A DNA stretch of 42,221 nucleotides from Clostridia bacterium (GCA_017527065.1 JAFXQO010000024.1:1-42221), one strand, 5' to 3'. Positions 8,215 through 17,900 are shown, counted from the stretch's first letter. Made by a program: numbers and translations. Notes: generated by a model not told the origin, from the sequence alone.

Positions 8215-9264
8215 TCAGTTGAAGCCGACGTAGTTGTCCACGTTATCGGCCGTCACGATCTCGACGGGCACGATGTAGTCCTGCGCGACCTCTTCGCCGT
8301 TCAGGCTGGCGACCATCAGGCCGATGGCGTCCTGAATCATGGCGGGGCTGTAGGTGGCAACGGCCAGGCCGCCGAAGGAGGAGGCCAGCTCGGTGCTCGC
8401 CTTGCCGCCGATCACGTCGTACAGAGCCTGCGCGCCGCCGGCGGCGGAGATGACGATCTCATTGGCCAGAATGGCGGCCTTGGTGTCGTCGTCGATGGCG
8501 GAGCCTTCCAGGGCCTCGATGATGCCCAGCGCGAACTCGTCGTCCTGGGAATAGAACCACTTGATGGCGGCGTTGCCCGCGTCGCTCATGAGGGACTCAA
8601 AGTACTCCTTGGCGGCGGAGCGGCTCCAGTTCATGGCGCCGGAGAAGGTGAGGGAAGCGAGCTGATCCTCGGTCCACTTGGCCTCGTCCGCGATGGTTTC
8701 GCCCGCGTAGGCCAGTTCGCCCGTCAGATACTTCTTGAAGCCGTCGTCACGATAGGTGGTGACGGAGGAGGTGTCGCCCTCGAAGACGATGATTTCATCG
8801 CCGGGCTTCAGGCCCAGGGACACGAAGTAGGCCGCGACGGCCGCGCCCACGCCCTCGTTGTCGCCGGAGACATTGGCCACGGCGGCGTCCTTCACGCCCG
8901 CGATGAGGCGGTCGAAGGCCACGTAGGGGATGCCCGCGTCGATGAGCTGCTGGATGGCGAACTCAACGGTGTCGTCCTGGGGCAGGATGACCACGCCGGC
9001 GGCGTCGCCCGCGTGATTGGCGACGATGTCTTCGAGCTGGGTGATCTGGGCGGCGGCGTCAGGCGCGGTGCTGACTTCGGCCTTCCAGGTGCCTTCGGCG
9101 GTGATCGCCTCGGCGGAGGACTTGGCGAAGGTGGCCACGGAGCCGGTCCAGCCGTGATCCTCGGTGGGCGTCAGGATGTAGATGGTGTCGGCGTCTGCCA
9201 GCGCCGCGAAGGGCATGCAGACGAGAGCCAGGCAGAGGATGATCGCGAACAAAGTCTTTTTCAT
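8215..9264 (-). CDS. Sugar ABC transporter substrate-binding protein (periplasmic-binding-protein-like I / RbsB type)
   Basis: A 349-residue exported solute-binding protein, first gene of the importer operon. Residues 1-23 form a signal peptide (MKKTLFAIILCLALVCMPFAALA) with a plausible ALA-DA cleavage site. The mature part has the type I fold seen in RbsB-like proteins: DTIYILTPTEDHGW, then AGVVILPQDD, YVAFDRLIAG, SGDNEGVG and VKWFYSQDDEFALGIIEAL. No standard lipobox is visible; the Cys residues in the hydrophobic core lack a Gly/Ala/Ser before them in a typical [LVI]xxC setting. That is odd for a Gram-positive binding protein. GGAGGG lies upstream of the ATG. The ligand is unknown. Confidence 0.92.
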   Translation of the reverse strand: MKKTLFAIILCLALVCMPFAALADADTIYILTPTEDHGWTGSVATFAKSSAEAITAEGTWKAEVSTAPDAAAQITQLEDIVANHAGDAAGVVILPQDDTVEFAIQQLIDAGIPYVAFDRLIAGVKDAAVANVSGDNEGVGAAVAAYFVSLGLKPGDEIIVFEGDTSSVTTYRDDGFKKYLTGELAYAGETIADEAKWTEDQLASLTFSGAMNWSRSAAKEYFESLMSDAGNAAIKWFYSQDDEFALGIIEALEGSAIDDDTKAAILANEIVISAAGGAQALYDVIGGKASTELASSFGGLAVATYSPAMIQDAIGLMVASLNGEEVAQDYIVPVEIVTADNVDNYVGFN

Positions 9265-9318
9265 GGAACTCTCCCTCCAACTGTCAAATACTTTGGATTC
9301 TCATTGAAATCCATATAG

Positions 9319-9347
9319 ATTCTATCATACTTTGGTGCGTGAGGCAA
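9319..9347 (-). promoter_or_regulatory. Sigma-A promoter of the sugar ABC operon
   Basis: On the minus strand TTGCCT (9347-9342), a 17-base spacer and TAGAAT (9324-9319) lie about 55 bases before the binding-protein ATG. A second TTGACA just before its ribosome-binding site is too close to the ATG to act as a -35 box for this gene. Confidence 0.55.
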
Positions 9348-9391
9348 CAGGTTTTGCCCTGCCGGATGAAAAAAAGCCGGCAAAAGAAACA

Positions 9392-9417
9392 GTCCGGCGG
9401 GTCGACGTCCGCCGGAC
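9392..9417 (-). terminator. Intrinsic terminator after the DUF1508 gene
   Basis: Stem GTCCGGCGG (9392-9400) with CCGCCGGAC (9409-9417). On the minus strand it is followed by TGTTTCTTTTG and, further on, a run of seven T. It lies 15 bases past the DUF1508 stop and upstream of the ABC operon promoter. Confidence 0.75.
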
Positions 9418-9432
9418 CGGTTTGCGATGGTA

Positions 9433-9813
9433 TTATTCCGCCTTTTCGGCTTTTTCGATTTTCGATTCGGCCGCGTTCTTCTTCACGGATTCGATGCCGT
9501 TCACGCAGCTGGCCATGGACTTGTAGCCCTCGCTCGAGCCGATGATCTGGCCGTTGGTGGCCTTCAGGCGGAAGCGGATCTCCCCGGACTTGTCGGTGTA
9601 GATCTCAAACTTCGGGCACTTTTCCTTCGCAAAACCCTCCGCGGTCTGATCCTCCACGGCGGCGATGGGGGCGTTGCGCTGCACGCTGGCGACACCCTTC
9701 ATGCAGGAACGTTCTGAACGGTACACTTCGCTGGTGAGGATGACCTCGCCGTTGCCGGCCTTCAGATCGAATTTGATGCCTGTCTTGGTCTCCTTGATCA
9801 AAAACTTGCCCAT
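9433..9813 (-). CDS. DUF1508/YegP family protein (two tandem repeats)
   Basis: A small 126-residue protein made of two copies of the roughly 55-residue DUF1508 (YegP) domain, at residues about 1-60 and 65-120. The repeats share the pattern FxLKAxNGxVIxxSExYxSxxSCxxGIxSVxxNA (KFDLKAGNGEVILTSEVYRS and RFRLKATNGQIIGSSEGYKS). The function of this family is unknown; it is small, soluble and widespread. The C-terminal tail is charged (ESKIEKAEKAE). GGAGGAGG precedes the ATG. It appears to be a single-gene transcript with its own promoter and terminator. Confidence 0.93.
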   Translation of the reverse strand: MGKFLIKETKTGIKFDLKAGNGEVILTSEVYRSERSCMKGVASVQRNAPIAAVEDQTAEGFAKEKCPKFEIYTDKSGEIRFRLKATNGQIIGSSEGYKSMASCVNGIESVKKNAAESKIEKAEKAE

Positions 9814-9848
9814 GGTATTTCCTCCTCCATCGTATTTTACATGTTATT

Positions 9849-9877
9849 ATTATAAAGCCTGAAAAGGCAAAATGCAA
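9849..9877 (-). promoter_or_regulatory. Sigma-A promoter of the DUF1508 gene
   Basis: Minus-strand TTGCAT (9877-9872), 17 bases, TATAAT (9854-9849), 35 bases before the ATG at 9813. The consensus -10 box and spacing make this a strong candidate. Confidence 0.75.
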
Positions 9878-9909
9878 CCGGGAAAATGGAGTAAATTTCC
9901 CTGCGGCCT

Positions 9910-10581
9910 CTACCAGATGTAGGGTATCAGCCTGTATTTCACGCGCTGCCTGTAATCCGTATAGCCGTTCAACTCGCGCTCCAGTACCTGTTCCTCATTC
10001 CCGATTCGCCGCACGATGATGGCCGGGTAGGCGAGGAAGGGGATGAGCGCGATGACCGAACCCAGCACCAGCGGCATCATGAGGAACAAGACGAGGGTCG
10101 CGGCGTACATAGGGTGCCGCACCAGGCCGTACAGCCCCGTGTCGATCACGCGCTGGCCCGCCTGCACCTCCACCGTGCGGGAGAGGTATTCGTTTTCCCG
10201 CAGCACTTCGCCGAACATCGCGTAGCTCATGAGGAACAGCGCGGCGGCGCAGCCCGACGCCCAGCCGGGCAGCTGCAGCCATTGGAAGCGGTAGTCCAGC
10301 CCTGCCAGCGCAAAGCCGAGAACGAACATGCCGCCGCTCAGGGCGATGTTCTGCCTTTGCTCCATCTCTTTCTCGCGGGCGTTCAGCCGCCGGCGCAAAA
10401 GATCGGGGCTTTTCAGCATCATGACGACGCCCGCCGCCAGCATGGAGACGAACAGGACGCCCATGAACAGCCAGCCGCGCGGCCAGGCAAGCGTTCCCGC
10501 GGGCAGGAACAGCAGCAGCGCCACCAGGACGATGCCGGCGAGGTATTTCAAAATAGCCTGGATAAAGAGGTCCTTCGTCAC
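9910..10581 (-). CDS. Isoprenylcysteine carboxyl methyltransferase / phospholipid methyltransferase family membrane protein
   Basis: A 223-residue integral membrane protein with about five hydrophobic segments. The C-terminal half carries the family motif: GLYGLVRHPMYAA followed by ERELNGYTDYRQRVKYRLIPYIW, typical of ICMT/PEMT-like SAM-dependent methyltransferases. The RHPMY motif and the E-L-GY-Y tail bind the cofactor in known members. Bacterial homologues are mostly uncharacterised and the methyl acceptor (lipid or other small molecule) cannot be predicted. The start is 6 bases after the stop of the YhaM-like gene, so the two are cotranscribed. Confidence 0.9.
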   Translation of the reverse strand: MTKDLFIQAILKYLAGIVLVALLLFLPAGTLAWPRGWLFMGVLFVSMLAAGVVMMLKSPDLLRRRLNAREKEMEQRQNIALSGGMFVLGFALAGLDYRFQWLQLPGWASGCAAALFLMSYAMFGEVLRENEYLSRTVEVQAGQRVIDTGLYGLVRHPMYAATLVLFLMMPLVLGSVIALIPFLAYPAIIVRRIGNEEQVLERELNGYTDYRQRVKYRLIPYIW

Positions 10582-10587
10582 GGTCTG

Positions 10588-11601
10588 TCACTCGCTTTCC
10601 CGTTTGTCTTCTTTATCTTCCGGCACCGGGTTGTCCTCCGGCTCGGCATCCGCCTGGACCGGCGGATGCGCCCGGCGGTAGAGCCTCCGCTCCAGCGACC
10701 AGATGCGCTCGGTGAACGCGCCGGGGTTGACGGCCTCCAGCGCGCGGTTCATCTCGAACATGCGCGCGTCCAAAAGGTCGATCAGGTGCAGCGCCTCGGC
10801 CTCCGGGAACATGGGGGGCTTGGGGCTGCCGTATTCCGGCAGGTCGTGGTGGGCGAGCAGCATGTGCTGAAGCATCAGTTTCTTCTCGCCCTTCACGCCC
10901 GCCTCGTCGCAGGCTTTGTCCAGCGCGCTCACGCCCATCACGATGTGGCCCAGCAGCATACCCTCGCGGGTGTACTCCGCCGCCACGCCGGATTCGTCCG
11001 CGCGAATCTCCTCGATCTTGCTCAGGTCATGCAGTATGACGCCCGCGGCCAGCAGGTCGGCGTCCAGCATGGGATAGATTTGGCAAACGGCGTCGGCCAT
11101 GCGCAGCATGGTGCTCGTGTGGTGCAAAAGGCCGCTTCTCTCGGCATGGTGCAGCTTCGTTGCGGCGGGATACACCATGAGCCTTGGCCCGCAGGCTTTC
11201 AGTCGCAGCCGGGTGACGCGCTGCAGGTCTTCGTCGAGCATGCGGTCGACCCGGGTGTTGATCTCTTCCAGCATTTCGTCGGCCGGCTGCGGCGCGCAGG
11301 GCACCAGCATTGCCATATCGACCTGGTCTTTTTCCTCGGCCGCGCGCATTTTGTCCACGCGCAGCTGCGGGTGGTTGTTGTATTCCTGCATCATGGCGCG
11401 GATCTTGATCACCGAGCCGGGCTTGGGAGGCTGGGCTGTGCCGTCCCATACCTTGGCGTTGTACTCGCCGGACAGATCGCACAGGGTCATATCCAGAAAC
11501 TTGCCGCCGTTTGAGGAGGTGCGCTGTTCGGCCGCGCGCACGAGCACAAAGCCCTCGAAAATTTGGTTTTTGATCACCCTGGCCAGTTGAAGCTGCTGCA
11601 T
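10588..11601 (-). CDS. YhaM-type 3'-5' exoribonuclease (OB fold + HD domain)
   Basis: A 337-residue protein with an N-terminal OB-fold nucleic-acid-binding domain (about residues 15-95, with GGKFLDMTLCDLSGEYNAKVWD) and an HD metal-dependent phosphohydrolase domain (about 150-290). HD ligands include HH in SGLLHHT, HD in AAGVILHDLSKIEE, and downstream GHIVMG and LAHHDLPEYGS. This is the layout of Bacillus YhaM, a 3'-5' exonuclease acting on short RNA and single-stranded DNA. The last 35 residues are highly charged and probably disordered. GGAAGG lies 12 bases before the ATG. It is cotranscribed with the ICMT-like gene. Confidence 0.92.
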   Translation of the reverse strand: MQQLQLARVIKNQIFEGFVLVRAAEQRTSSNGGKFLDMTLCDLSGEYNAKVWDGTAQPPKPGSVIKIRAMMQEYNNHPQLRVDKMRAAEEKDQVDMAMLVPCAPQPADEMLEEINTRVDRMLDEDLQRVTRLRLKACGPRLMVYPAATKLHHAERSGLLHHTSTMLRMADAVCQIYPMLDADLLAAGVILHDLSKIEEIRADESGVAAEYTREGMLLGHIVMGVSALDKACDEAGVKGEKKLMLQHMLLAHHDLPEYGSPKPPMFPEAEALHLIDLLDARMFEMNRALEAVNPGAFTERIWSLERRLYRRAHPPVQADAEPEDNPVPEDKEDKRESE

Positions 11602-11685
11602 AGCGATTCCAGTCCTTCCGAAAAGAATAATATGATATGCGGGCGGTTAAATTTTCCCGGCGAAGCACCGTCGCCCGTTCATCTG

Positions 11686-11694
11686 TGCTAGAAT
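11686..11694 (+). promoter_or_regulatory. Extended -10 promoter of the phosphoglycerate mutase gene
   Basis: TGCTAGAAT at 11686-11694 matches an extended -10 element (TGnTAnAAT). It lies 50 bases before the ATG at 11745; no good -35 hexamer is seen, as is acceptable for extended -10 promoters. The divergent YhaM-like gene starts at 11601, so this 143-base gap must serve both directions; no clear minus-strand promoter was recognised. Confidence 0.5.
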
Positions 11695-11744
11695 ATATCA
11701 TAATGCATCATGCGCTTTTTGGCAAGCAAAAAGGAGAAAACATA

Positions 11745-12962
11745 ATGAAGTATATGATGATTATCGGCGACGGCATGGCCGACGAGAAGATCGCCTCTCT
11801 CGGCGATAAAACGCCCCTCGAGTACGCCGCCTGCCCGAACATGGCCCGCGTGGCGGGCGGGGAGCTGGGCCGCGTGCGCACCTGCCCGGAAAGCCTGCCG
11901 CCCGGAAGCGACGTGGCGTTCCTCTCGCTCCTCGGGCATGATCCCCTGACCTGCTATCGCGGCCGCTCGCCGCTGGAGGCTGCGGGCGAACAGGTGTCCC
12001 TTGCGGAGGACGAGGTGAGCTTCCGCATGAACCTGGCCACGATCTCCGGCGATTACGAGGGCGGCGTCATGGCCAGCTACAACGGCGACGGCATCGACGG
12101 CCAGGACGCCTACGACATCGCCTCCAGCCTGGTGAAAAACCCCGACTTCGCCGCGCTCATGGAAAAGGCGCAGATGCGTATCACCGTGACGCCCACCTTC
12201 CGCCATATCGCCGTGGTGAAGGCGACGGACGAGCCCTTCGAGCTCACCCCGCCCCACGACATCGCAGGCCGTGTCATCGACGCCTACCAGCCGAAGGGAC
12301 AGAAGGCCGATCTCCTGCGCGCCCTGCAGGCTGCCGCGCGCCGCGTGCTGGAAGATCATCCCGTGAACCTGCGCCGAGTGCAAGAGGGAAAGCTCCCGGC
12401 CAACGCCGTGTGGTTCTGGGGCGCGGGCCGGGCGACGGTCCTTCAGAGCTTCGAGGGGCAGTTCGGGAAAAAGGGAACGGCCGTGTCCGCCGTGCCGCTG
12501 GTGCGCGGCATCGCCTGGCTGAGCGGCCTGAAAGCCCCGCGCGTCCCCGGCGCGACCGGCGCGCTGGACACCAACTACGAGGGAAAGACCGCCGCAGCGC
12601 TCCGCGCGCTGCTGGAGGAGGGCGACGACTTCGCGCTGCTGCACCTGGAAGCGCCGGACGACCTGAGCCACCTGGGCGACACGGAGGGCAAGGCGGAGTC
12701 CATCCGGCGGCTGGACAGCCGCATGGTGGGGCCGGTACTGGACGCGCTGTCTGCTTCCGGCGAGGATTTCCGCGTCCTGCTCATGCCCGACCACTACACG
12801 CTGCTGCGCACCCAGACCCACGACGGCACGCCCGTGCCCTACGCCATCTACGACAGTCGCTATCCCGGCGCGCCGCGCGCGTTCTGCGAGGCCGCCTGCG
12901 CGGACAGGCCCGTGATCGAGGGCGGCGTGGCGCTGCTGAGAAAACTGTTCGAGCTGAATTGA
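11745..12962 (+). CDS. apgM: Cofactor-independent phosphoglycerate mutase, archaeal type (ApgM)
   Basis: A 405-residue enzyme of the alkaline phosphatase superfamily, expected to interconvert 3- and 2-phosphoglycerate in glycolysis. Metal and nucleophile motifs are IIGDGMAD (residues 6-13), PGSDVAFLSLLGHDP with the presumed nucleophile Ser55, HLEAPDDLSHLGD and LLMPDHYT. It is shorter than the classical GpmI (about 510 residues) and matches the ApgM/PF10143 group, also found in Clostridia. The start is ATG 11745, preceded by AAGGAG; in-frame codons upstream to 11637 overlap the promoter. The acetamidase-family gene follows closely, so the two are probably cotranscribed. Confidence 0.93.
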   Translation: MKYMMIIGDGMADEKIASLGDKTPLEYAACPNMARVAGGELGRVRTCPESLPPGSDVAFLSLLGHDPLTCYRGRSPLEAAGEQVSLAEDEVSFRMNLATISGDYEGGVMASYNGDGIDGQDAYDIASSLVKNPDFAALMEKAQMRITVTPTFRHIAVVKATDEPFELTPPHDIAGRVIDAYQPKGQKADLLRALQAAARRVLEDHPVNLRRVQEGKLPANAVWFWGAGRATVLQSFEGQFGKKGTAVSAVPLVRGIAWLSGLKAPRVPGATGALDTNYEGKTAAALRALLEEGDDFALLHLEAPDDLSHLGDTEGKAESIRRLDSRMVGPVLDALSASGEDFRVLLMPDHYTLLRTQTHDGTPVPYAIYDSRYPGAPRAFCEAACADRPVIEGGVALLRKLFELN

Positions 12963-12983
12963 GATCAAATGGAGAGTGAGAGC

Positions 12984-13880
12984 ATGTTTACCCTTTCAGA
13001 CGAAAAGTACATTACTGCGTTTTCCGCGGAAAACGAGCCGGTGCTGCGCGTGCCGGACGGCGCGACTGTCGCCGTCGCCACGCAGGACTGCTACATGAAC
13101 AACCTGCGCGCGGCGAACGACCCGCGCGGCGAGGCGAAAGGACCGGCCATCGGCTGCAACCCGGCCACCGGGCCGATCTTCGTCGAAGGCGCGATGCCCG
13201 GCGACACGCTGGCCTGCGACATCCTTTCCATCGCGGTGGGGGAGTACGCCTCCATGCGCATCTCGAACCGCTCCGGCTTCATGCGCGGGCGCGTGACGGA
13301 GCCCATCGTGCGCTGCGTGCCGCTTAAGGACGGGTTTGCGGAGCTCGCGGGCGTGAAAATGCCGCTCGATCCGATGATCGGCGTGATCGGCGTCGCCCCG
13401 GAAACCGGCGAGGTCTCCACCGAGGCTCCCGGCGCGCACGGCGGCAACATGGATTCTCGCCTCATCCGCGCGGGGAGCACGCTGTATCTGCCGGTATGTC
13501 ACGAAGGCGCGCTGCTGGCGCTGGGCGACGTACACGCGAAGATGGGCGACGGCGAGATGTGCGTCTGCGGTCTCGAATGTCCCGCCGTGGTGATGCTGCG
13601 CGTGCGGGTGATCCACGGGCGCCAGGAGAGATGGCCCGTGCTGCGGGGCGAGGACGGCTCGTTCTCTGTGCTCGCTTCGGGCGAAGACCTGGACGAGGCG
13701 GCCCGCTTCGCCGCAGACGCCATGCTGGATTTCCTCGTTCGCCGCTCTCAGATCGACGTGAACGAGCTGATCCTTCTGATGAGCCTCGTGTGTCACCTGG
13801 AGGTGTGTCAGGTGGTCGACCCGCTGATCACCGCCCGTGTGCGGCTGGAAGGCGGGGCGCTGCCGGAGTTGGCGTTCTGA
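12984..13880 (+). CDS. Acetamidase/formamidase family protein (FmdA/AmdA)
   Basis: A 298-residue member of the FmdA/AmdA amidohydrolase family, which releases ammonia from formamide, acetamide or similar small amides. The N-terminus MFTLSDEKYITAFSAENEPVLRV fits the family start. Other marks are TQDCYMNN, GCNPATGPIFVEGAMPGDTL, the PGAHGGNMDSRLI segment and LPVCHEGALLALGDVHAKMGDGE. I chose ATG 12984 because GGAG lies 9 bases upstream; the in-frame ATG at 12969 overlaps that site. It follows apgM by 21 bases with no terminator between them. The true amide substrate is unknown, and pairing with a glycolytic enzyme gives no clue. Confidence 0.92.
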   Translation: MFTLSDEKYITAFSAENEPVLRVPDGATVAVATQDCYMNNLRAANDPRGEAKGPAIGCNPATGPIFVEGAMPGDTLACDILSIAVGEYASMRISNRSGFMRGRVTEPIVRCVPLKDGFAELAGVKMPLDPMIGVIGVAPETGEVSTEAPGAHGGNMDSRLIRAGSTLYLPVCHEGALLALGDVHAKMGDGEMCVCGLECPAVVMLRVRVIHGRQERWPVLRGEDGSFSVLASGEDLDEAARFAADAMLDFLVRRSQIDVNELILLMSLVCHLEVCQVVDPLITARVRLEGGALPELAF

Positions 13881-13894
13881 TCCCATATACATTG

Positions 13895-13928
13895 ACAGCC
13901 CGAACGGATGGACCGCTCGGGCTGTTTT
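13895..13928 (+). terminator. Intrinsic terminator after the acetamidase-family gene
   Basis: Stem ACAGCCCGA (13895-13903) with TCGGGCTGT (13917-13925), then TTTTCCTTT. It ends the apgM operon just before the convergent ftsY gene. Confidence 0.85.
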
Positions 13929-13940
13929 CCTTTGCGTTTT

Positions 13941-14957
13941 TTACAGTATCGCCTCGATGAACTCCCGCGCGTCAAACGGCTGCAGGTCGTCCAGCTGCTC
14001 GCCCACGCCGATGTAGCGCACCGGCAGGCCCAGCTCGCTGCGGATGGCGATGGCGATGCCGCCCTTGGCCGTGCCGTCCAGCTTGGTCAGGATGATGCCC
14101 TCCAGGTCGGCTACGTCCTTGAACACGCTGGCCTGCGCCAGGCCGTTCTGGCCGGTAGTGGCGTCGATCACCAGCAGGGAGCGCGCCTTCGCCTCAGGGA
14201 ACTCGCGGCTGATGACGCGCGCCATCTTTTTGAGCTCCTCCATCAGGTGCGCCTTGTTGTGCAGGCGGCCGGCGGTATCCACGATGAGCACGTCCGCGCC
14301 GCGCTGCTTGGCGGCCTGGATGCCGTCGAATACCACGGCGGCGGGATCCGCGCCCTCCTTCTGCTTCACGATGGGCACGCCCGCGCGCTCCGCCCAGATG
14401 GTCAGCTGGTCGGCGGCGGCGGCGCGGAAGGTATCGCCCGCGCAGATGATCACGCGGCGGCCCACTGTCTTCAGGCGCGCGGCCAGCTTGCCGATGGAGG
14501 TGGTCTTGCCCACGCCGTTCACGCCGATCACGAACAGCACCATGGGGGAGGCCAGGCGCATCGGCTCGCTGCCCATGATGTCGATGAGGATTTCGCGCAG
14601 CTCCTCGCGGGCCCTCGCGGGCGTCATGCCGCTGTCCGCTTCGCATTTGGCGCGCAGCTTGCCCACGGCCTCGTCCGCGGTCTTCACGCCCACGTCGGCC
14701 ATGATGAGGATGTCGGTCATTTCCTCGAAGAAGTCGTCGTCCAGCGCCTCGGCGTTCTCCACAAGATCGTCCATCTTGCCGGAGAGGTTGTCGTGCGTGC
14801 GCGTGAGCCGTGACTTCAGCCGCCCGAAGAACCCCTTCTTTTCCTCGTGCGGCGGTTCCGGTTCCTCGCGGGCGGTCGCCGCGGCGGTCGCAGAGGCGCG
14901 CTGCGGCGTCCCCTGTTCTTCCGTGCGATTCTTCTTGAACCTGTCGAATAAAGCCAT
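13941..14957 (-). CDS. ftsY: FtsY, signal recognition particle receptor GTPase
   Basis: A 338-residue SRP receptor that docks ribosome-SRP complexes at the membrane for cotranslational insertion. It has a short charged N-terminal A region (residues 1-45), an N helical bundle and the G domain. GTPase motifs are GVNGVGKTT (145-153), DTFRAAAADQL (175-185), DTAGR (227-231), TKLDG (291-295) and the closing GVGEQLDDLQPFDAREF. AGGTGA precedes the ATG. It is the last gene of the plsX-acpP-rnc-smc-ftsY cluster, 33 bases after smc, the usual Firmicutes order. Confidence 0.97.
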   Translation of the reverse strand: MALFDRFKKNRTEEQGTPQRASATAAATAREEPEPPHEEKKGFFGRLKSRLTRTHDNLSGKMDDLVENAEALDDDFFEEMTDILIMADVGVKTADEAVGKLRAKCEADSGMTPARAREELREILIDIMGSEPMRLASPMVLFVIGVNGVGKTTSIGKLAARLKTVGRRVIICAGDTFRAAAADQLTIWAERAGVPIVKQKEGADPAAVVFDGIQAAKQRGADVLIVDTAGRLHNKAHLMEELKKMARVISREFPEAKARSLLVIDATTGQNGLAQASVFKDVADLEGIILTKLDGTAKGGIAIAIRSELGLPVRYIGVGEQLDDLQPFDAREFIEAIL

Positions 14958-14990
14958 ATCATTTCACCTCGTTTGGTCAATGGGATTTTG

Positions 14991-17900
14991 TCAGTATGCC
15001 GCGTCGCTCATCCTTACGGACACCATCTTCGTGACGCCCTTTTCCTCCATGGCCACGCCGTAAAGCGCGTCGCAGCGCTCCATGGTGCCCTTGCGGTGGG
15101 TGATGACCACAAACTGCGTGCTCTTGGAATAGGTGCGCAGGTATTCGGCGAAGTTGTCTATGTTCGCGTCGTCCAGAGCGGCTTCGATCTCGTCCAGGAA
15201 GCAGAAGGGCGTGGGCTTGAGCTTGAGCATCGCGAACAGTATGGCGATCGCCGTGAGCGCGCGCTCGCCGCCGGAAAGCAGAGAGAGCATCTGAAGCCGC
15301 TTGCCCGGCGGCTGGGCGATGATGTTGATGTCGCAGTTGAGCGCGTCCTTTTCGTCGGAAAGCTGCAGCTCCGCGCGGCCGCCGCCGAAGAGGTTCGCGA
15401 AGGTTTCCTGGAAGTTCCTGTTCAGGGCGCTGAACTGCTCGCGGAACTGAACCTCCATTTTCTTCATCAGGTCTTCGATGATGCCGGCCAGGTCAAGCTG
15501 CGCGCGGACCAGGTCGTCGCGCTGGGAGGAGAGCTCGTCGTAGCGGGCCTGCGTCTGGCGGTACTCGTCCACCGCGCCCACGTTGACCGCGCCCATGGCG
15601 CGGATGCGGCCGCGGATGGCGGCGATGCGTTTTTCGGATTCGGTCAGCCTGAAGTCCGCCGTCCGGTATTCCTCCGCGCCGGCGTAGGTCAGCTCGTAAT
15701 CCTCCCAGATACGGTCCGACAGGGTCTTGAATTCGCTCTCCAGGCGGGAGAGCTGCATCTCGGCCTTGTGCTGCTGCTCGTTGAAGCTGTCGAAACCGGC
15801 GCGCAGCCGGTCGAGGGTTTCGCCCAGCTCCCGCAGCATCCGCTGGGCGTCCACGCGCTGCCTTTCGATGCCGCCGAAACGCGTGCGCTCCTCGTCAAGC
15901 GCCCGTTTGAGCGCCGCGAGGGCCGTTTCGCCGCTCTTGAGCTGCGCTTCGCTTTCGCGCAGCGCGTCCTCGCAGGCGGCGAGCTTTTCGCGGTTTTCGT
16001 CCAGCTGGCGGCCGTAGCCGGTCTGTTCGCCGGCCATGCGGATCATATCGGCGTTCAGCGCGGTCAGCCCGCGCTCGCGCGCCGCCTGGACCACGCGCTC
16101 GTCGGTCACGGCGCGGCGCCTGGCGGCCAGGTCCTCGCGCATGTCGGCGATTTCCGCCGTAAGGCGGGCGATGGCCGCCTGCTGATCTTCGCTGCTTTCC
16201 TCCGAGGCGGCCTGGCGCGTTTCGAGGGAGGCGAGGCTCTCGCGGATGTCGCCCAGCTGTTCGAGCATGCGTTCTGTTTCCCCGCGGATGCGCTCGCCGC
16301 GGTCGGTCTGCTGCGTGAGCGCCTCCCGTGCGGCCTTGAGGTGTGCTTCCTCCCGGGCGCAGGCTATTTCCTGCTGGCGGTTCTCTTCAAAGAGATCGCT
16401 CCGCTTCTGTTTGAGGGCGGCGCGCGCCTCGTCCAGCGCGGCGATTTCATCCTGCAGCGCCTTGAGGCGCTCCGTGAGGTTGTTGAGTTTTTCCCTGTGC
16501 TCCGAGATCTCCCGCTCGCGGGAGAGCAGGCTGGTGACACGGCTTGTGACGCTGCCGCCGGTCATCGAGCCGCCGGAATGCATCACGTCGCCCTCCAGCG
16601 TGACCAGGCGGAAGGCGTGATGCCCGGCGCGCTGGACGCGGATGCCGCTGTCCAGGTCCTCGGCTACCACGGTGCGGCCCAGCAGGCTGTCCACGATGCC
16701 CTGATACTTCGGATCGAAGGATATGAGCTCGCTGGCCAGGCCCACGCAGCCGGGCATGGACAGCACGTTCCGTTCCTCGCGGCTGAGCGTGCGGCCCCTG
16801 ACGGCGGTGAGGGGCAGGAAGGTGGCGCGCCCCAGACGGCCCTGGCGCAGGAAGTCGATCATGCGCTTGGCGTCTTCCTCGCGGTCGACGACCACGTTTT
16901 GAAGCGCCGCGCCCAGCACCATGTCGATGGCGCGCTCGAGTTTGCGCGGCACGCTGATGAGCGTGGCGACGACGCCGTGCACGCCGCTGTCCGGCGTGCG
17001 CCGGGCCTGAAGGAGCACCTGCTTGACGGAGTGCTGGTAGCCCTCGTAGTCGCGCTGCATTTCCTCCAGCACGCGCAGGCGGGAGGCGGTCTCCTGCCGC
17101 TCGGCGGTCAGGGCGCGCTGCTGCTCGCTTTTCTGGTCGAACTTCGCCCCTTCAAGCGCGATCTCCTGCTGCACCCCGGCCAGCGCCTTGTCGAGCTTTT
17201 CCTTTTCGCCGCGTTCGGCGCGCAGCCTGTCCTCGGCCTCGCGCACGGCCTGTTCGCAGGCGGCGCTGTCCTCCGCGGCGGCTTTGTCTTCGCCGCGCAG
17301 CGCCTCGATGCGGTTCTCGAGGGCGCTTTCCATGGCGTTCAGACGGGCCTGTTCGCTCTTCACGTCGGACAGGCGGTTGATGGCGTCGATGCGCCGCGCT
17401 TTGAGTTCCTCGGCCTCGCGCTCCTTTTCGACGAGGGCGTCGCTGAGGGCGGTCAATTCGGCGGTCATGGCTTCGAGGCGCTCCCCGGCGCTCTTCGCCT
17501 CGTCGGTCTCGCTTTTCACCCGCTCGCTCAGGCTGGCGAGGCGCTCTTTCAGCGCCTGTTCACCGGCCTCGTCCGCGGCGATGGCGGCGGCGAGGCGGTC
17601 CCGTTCGCGTTCGGTGGAGGCGATTTGCTCGCGCAGCACGCCGGACGCGCCTTCGCGGGCCTCCACGTCGCGAATGAGCGTCTGCACGTTCTCCCGCGCG
17701 GCGGCGGCCTGCTCCTCGCGCTCGGCGAGGCGTTCCTGCGTTTCGTTCCGGCGTCCCGTGACCGCCTGAACCTCGTCCCCGGCCTGCCGGATAGCGTCTT
17801 CGAGGGAGCTGAGCGTCTCCTTCAATTCCGCGCTCTTCTGGTTGTAGCGGTCGCTGCGGACGAGGAATGCGTTCAGCTCCAGCGTCTTGAGTTCGTCGCG

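Noticed and set aside
9256-9290. TTGACA at about 9280-9285 on the minus strand as a -35 box for the sugar ABC operon
   Set aside because: It is about 16 bases from the ATG, leaving no room for a -10 box and leader; the TTGCCT-17-TAGAAT pair upstream fits better.
13496-13960. A 154-codon plus-strand frame within and past the acetamidase-family gene
   Set aside because: It overlaps the supported gene in another frame, is Arg/Gly-rich, and runs through the terminator.
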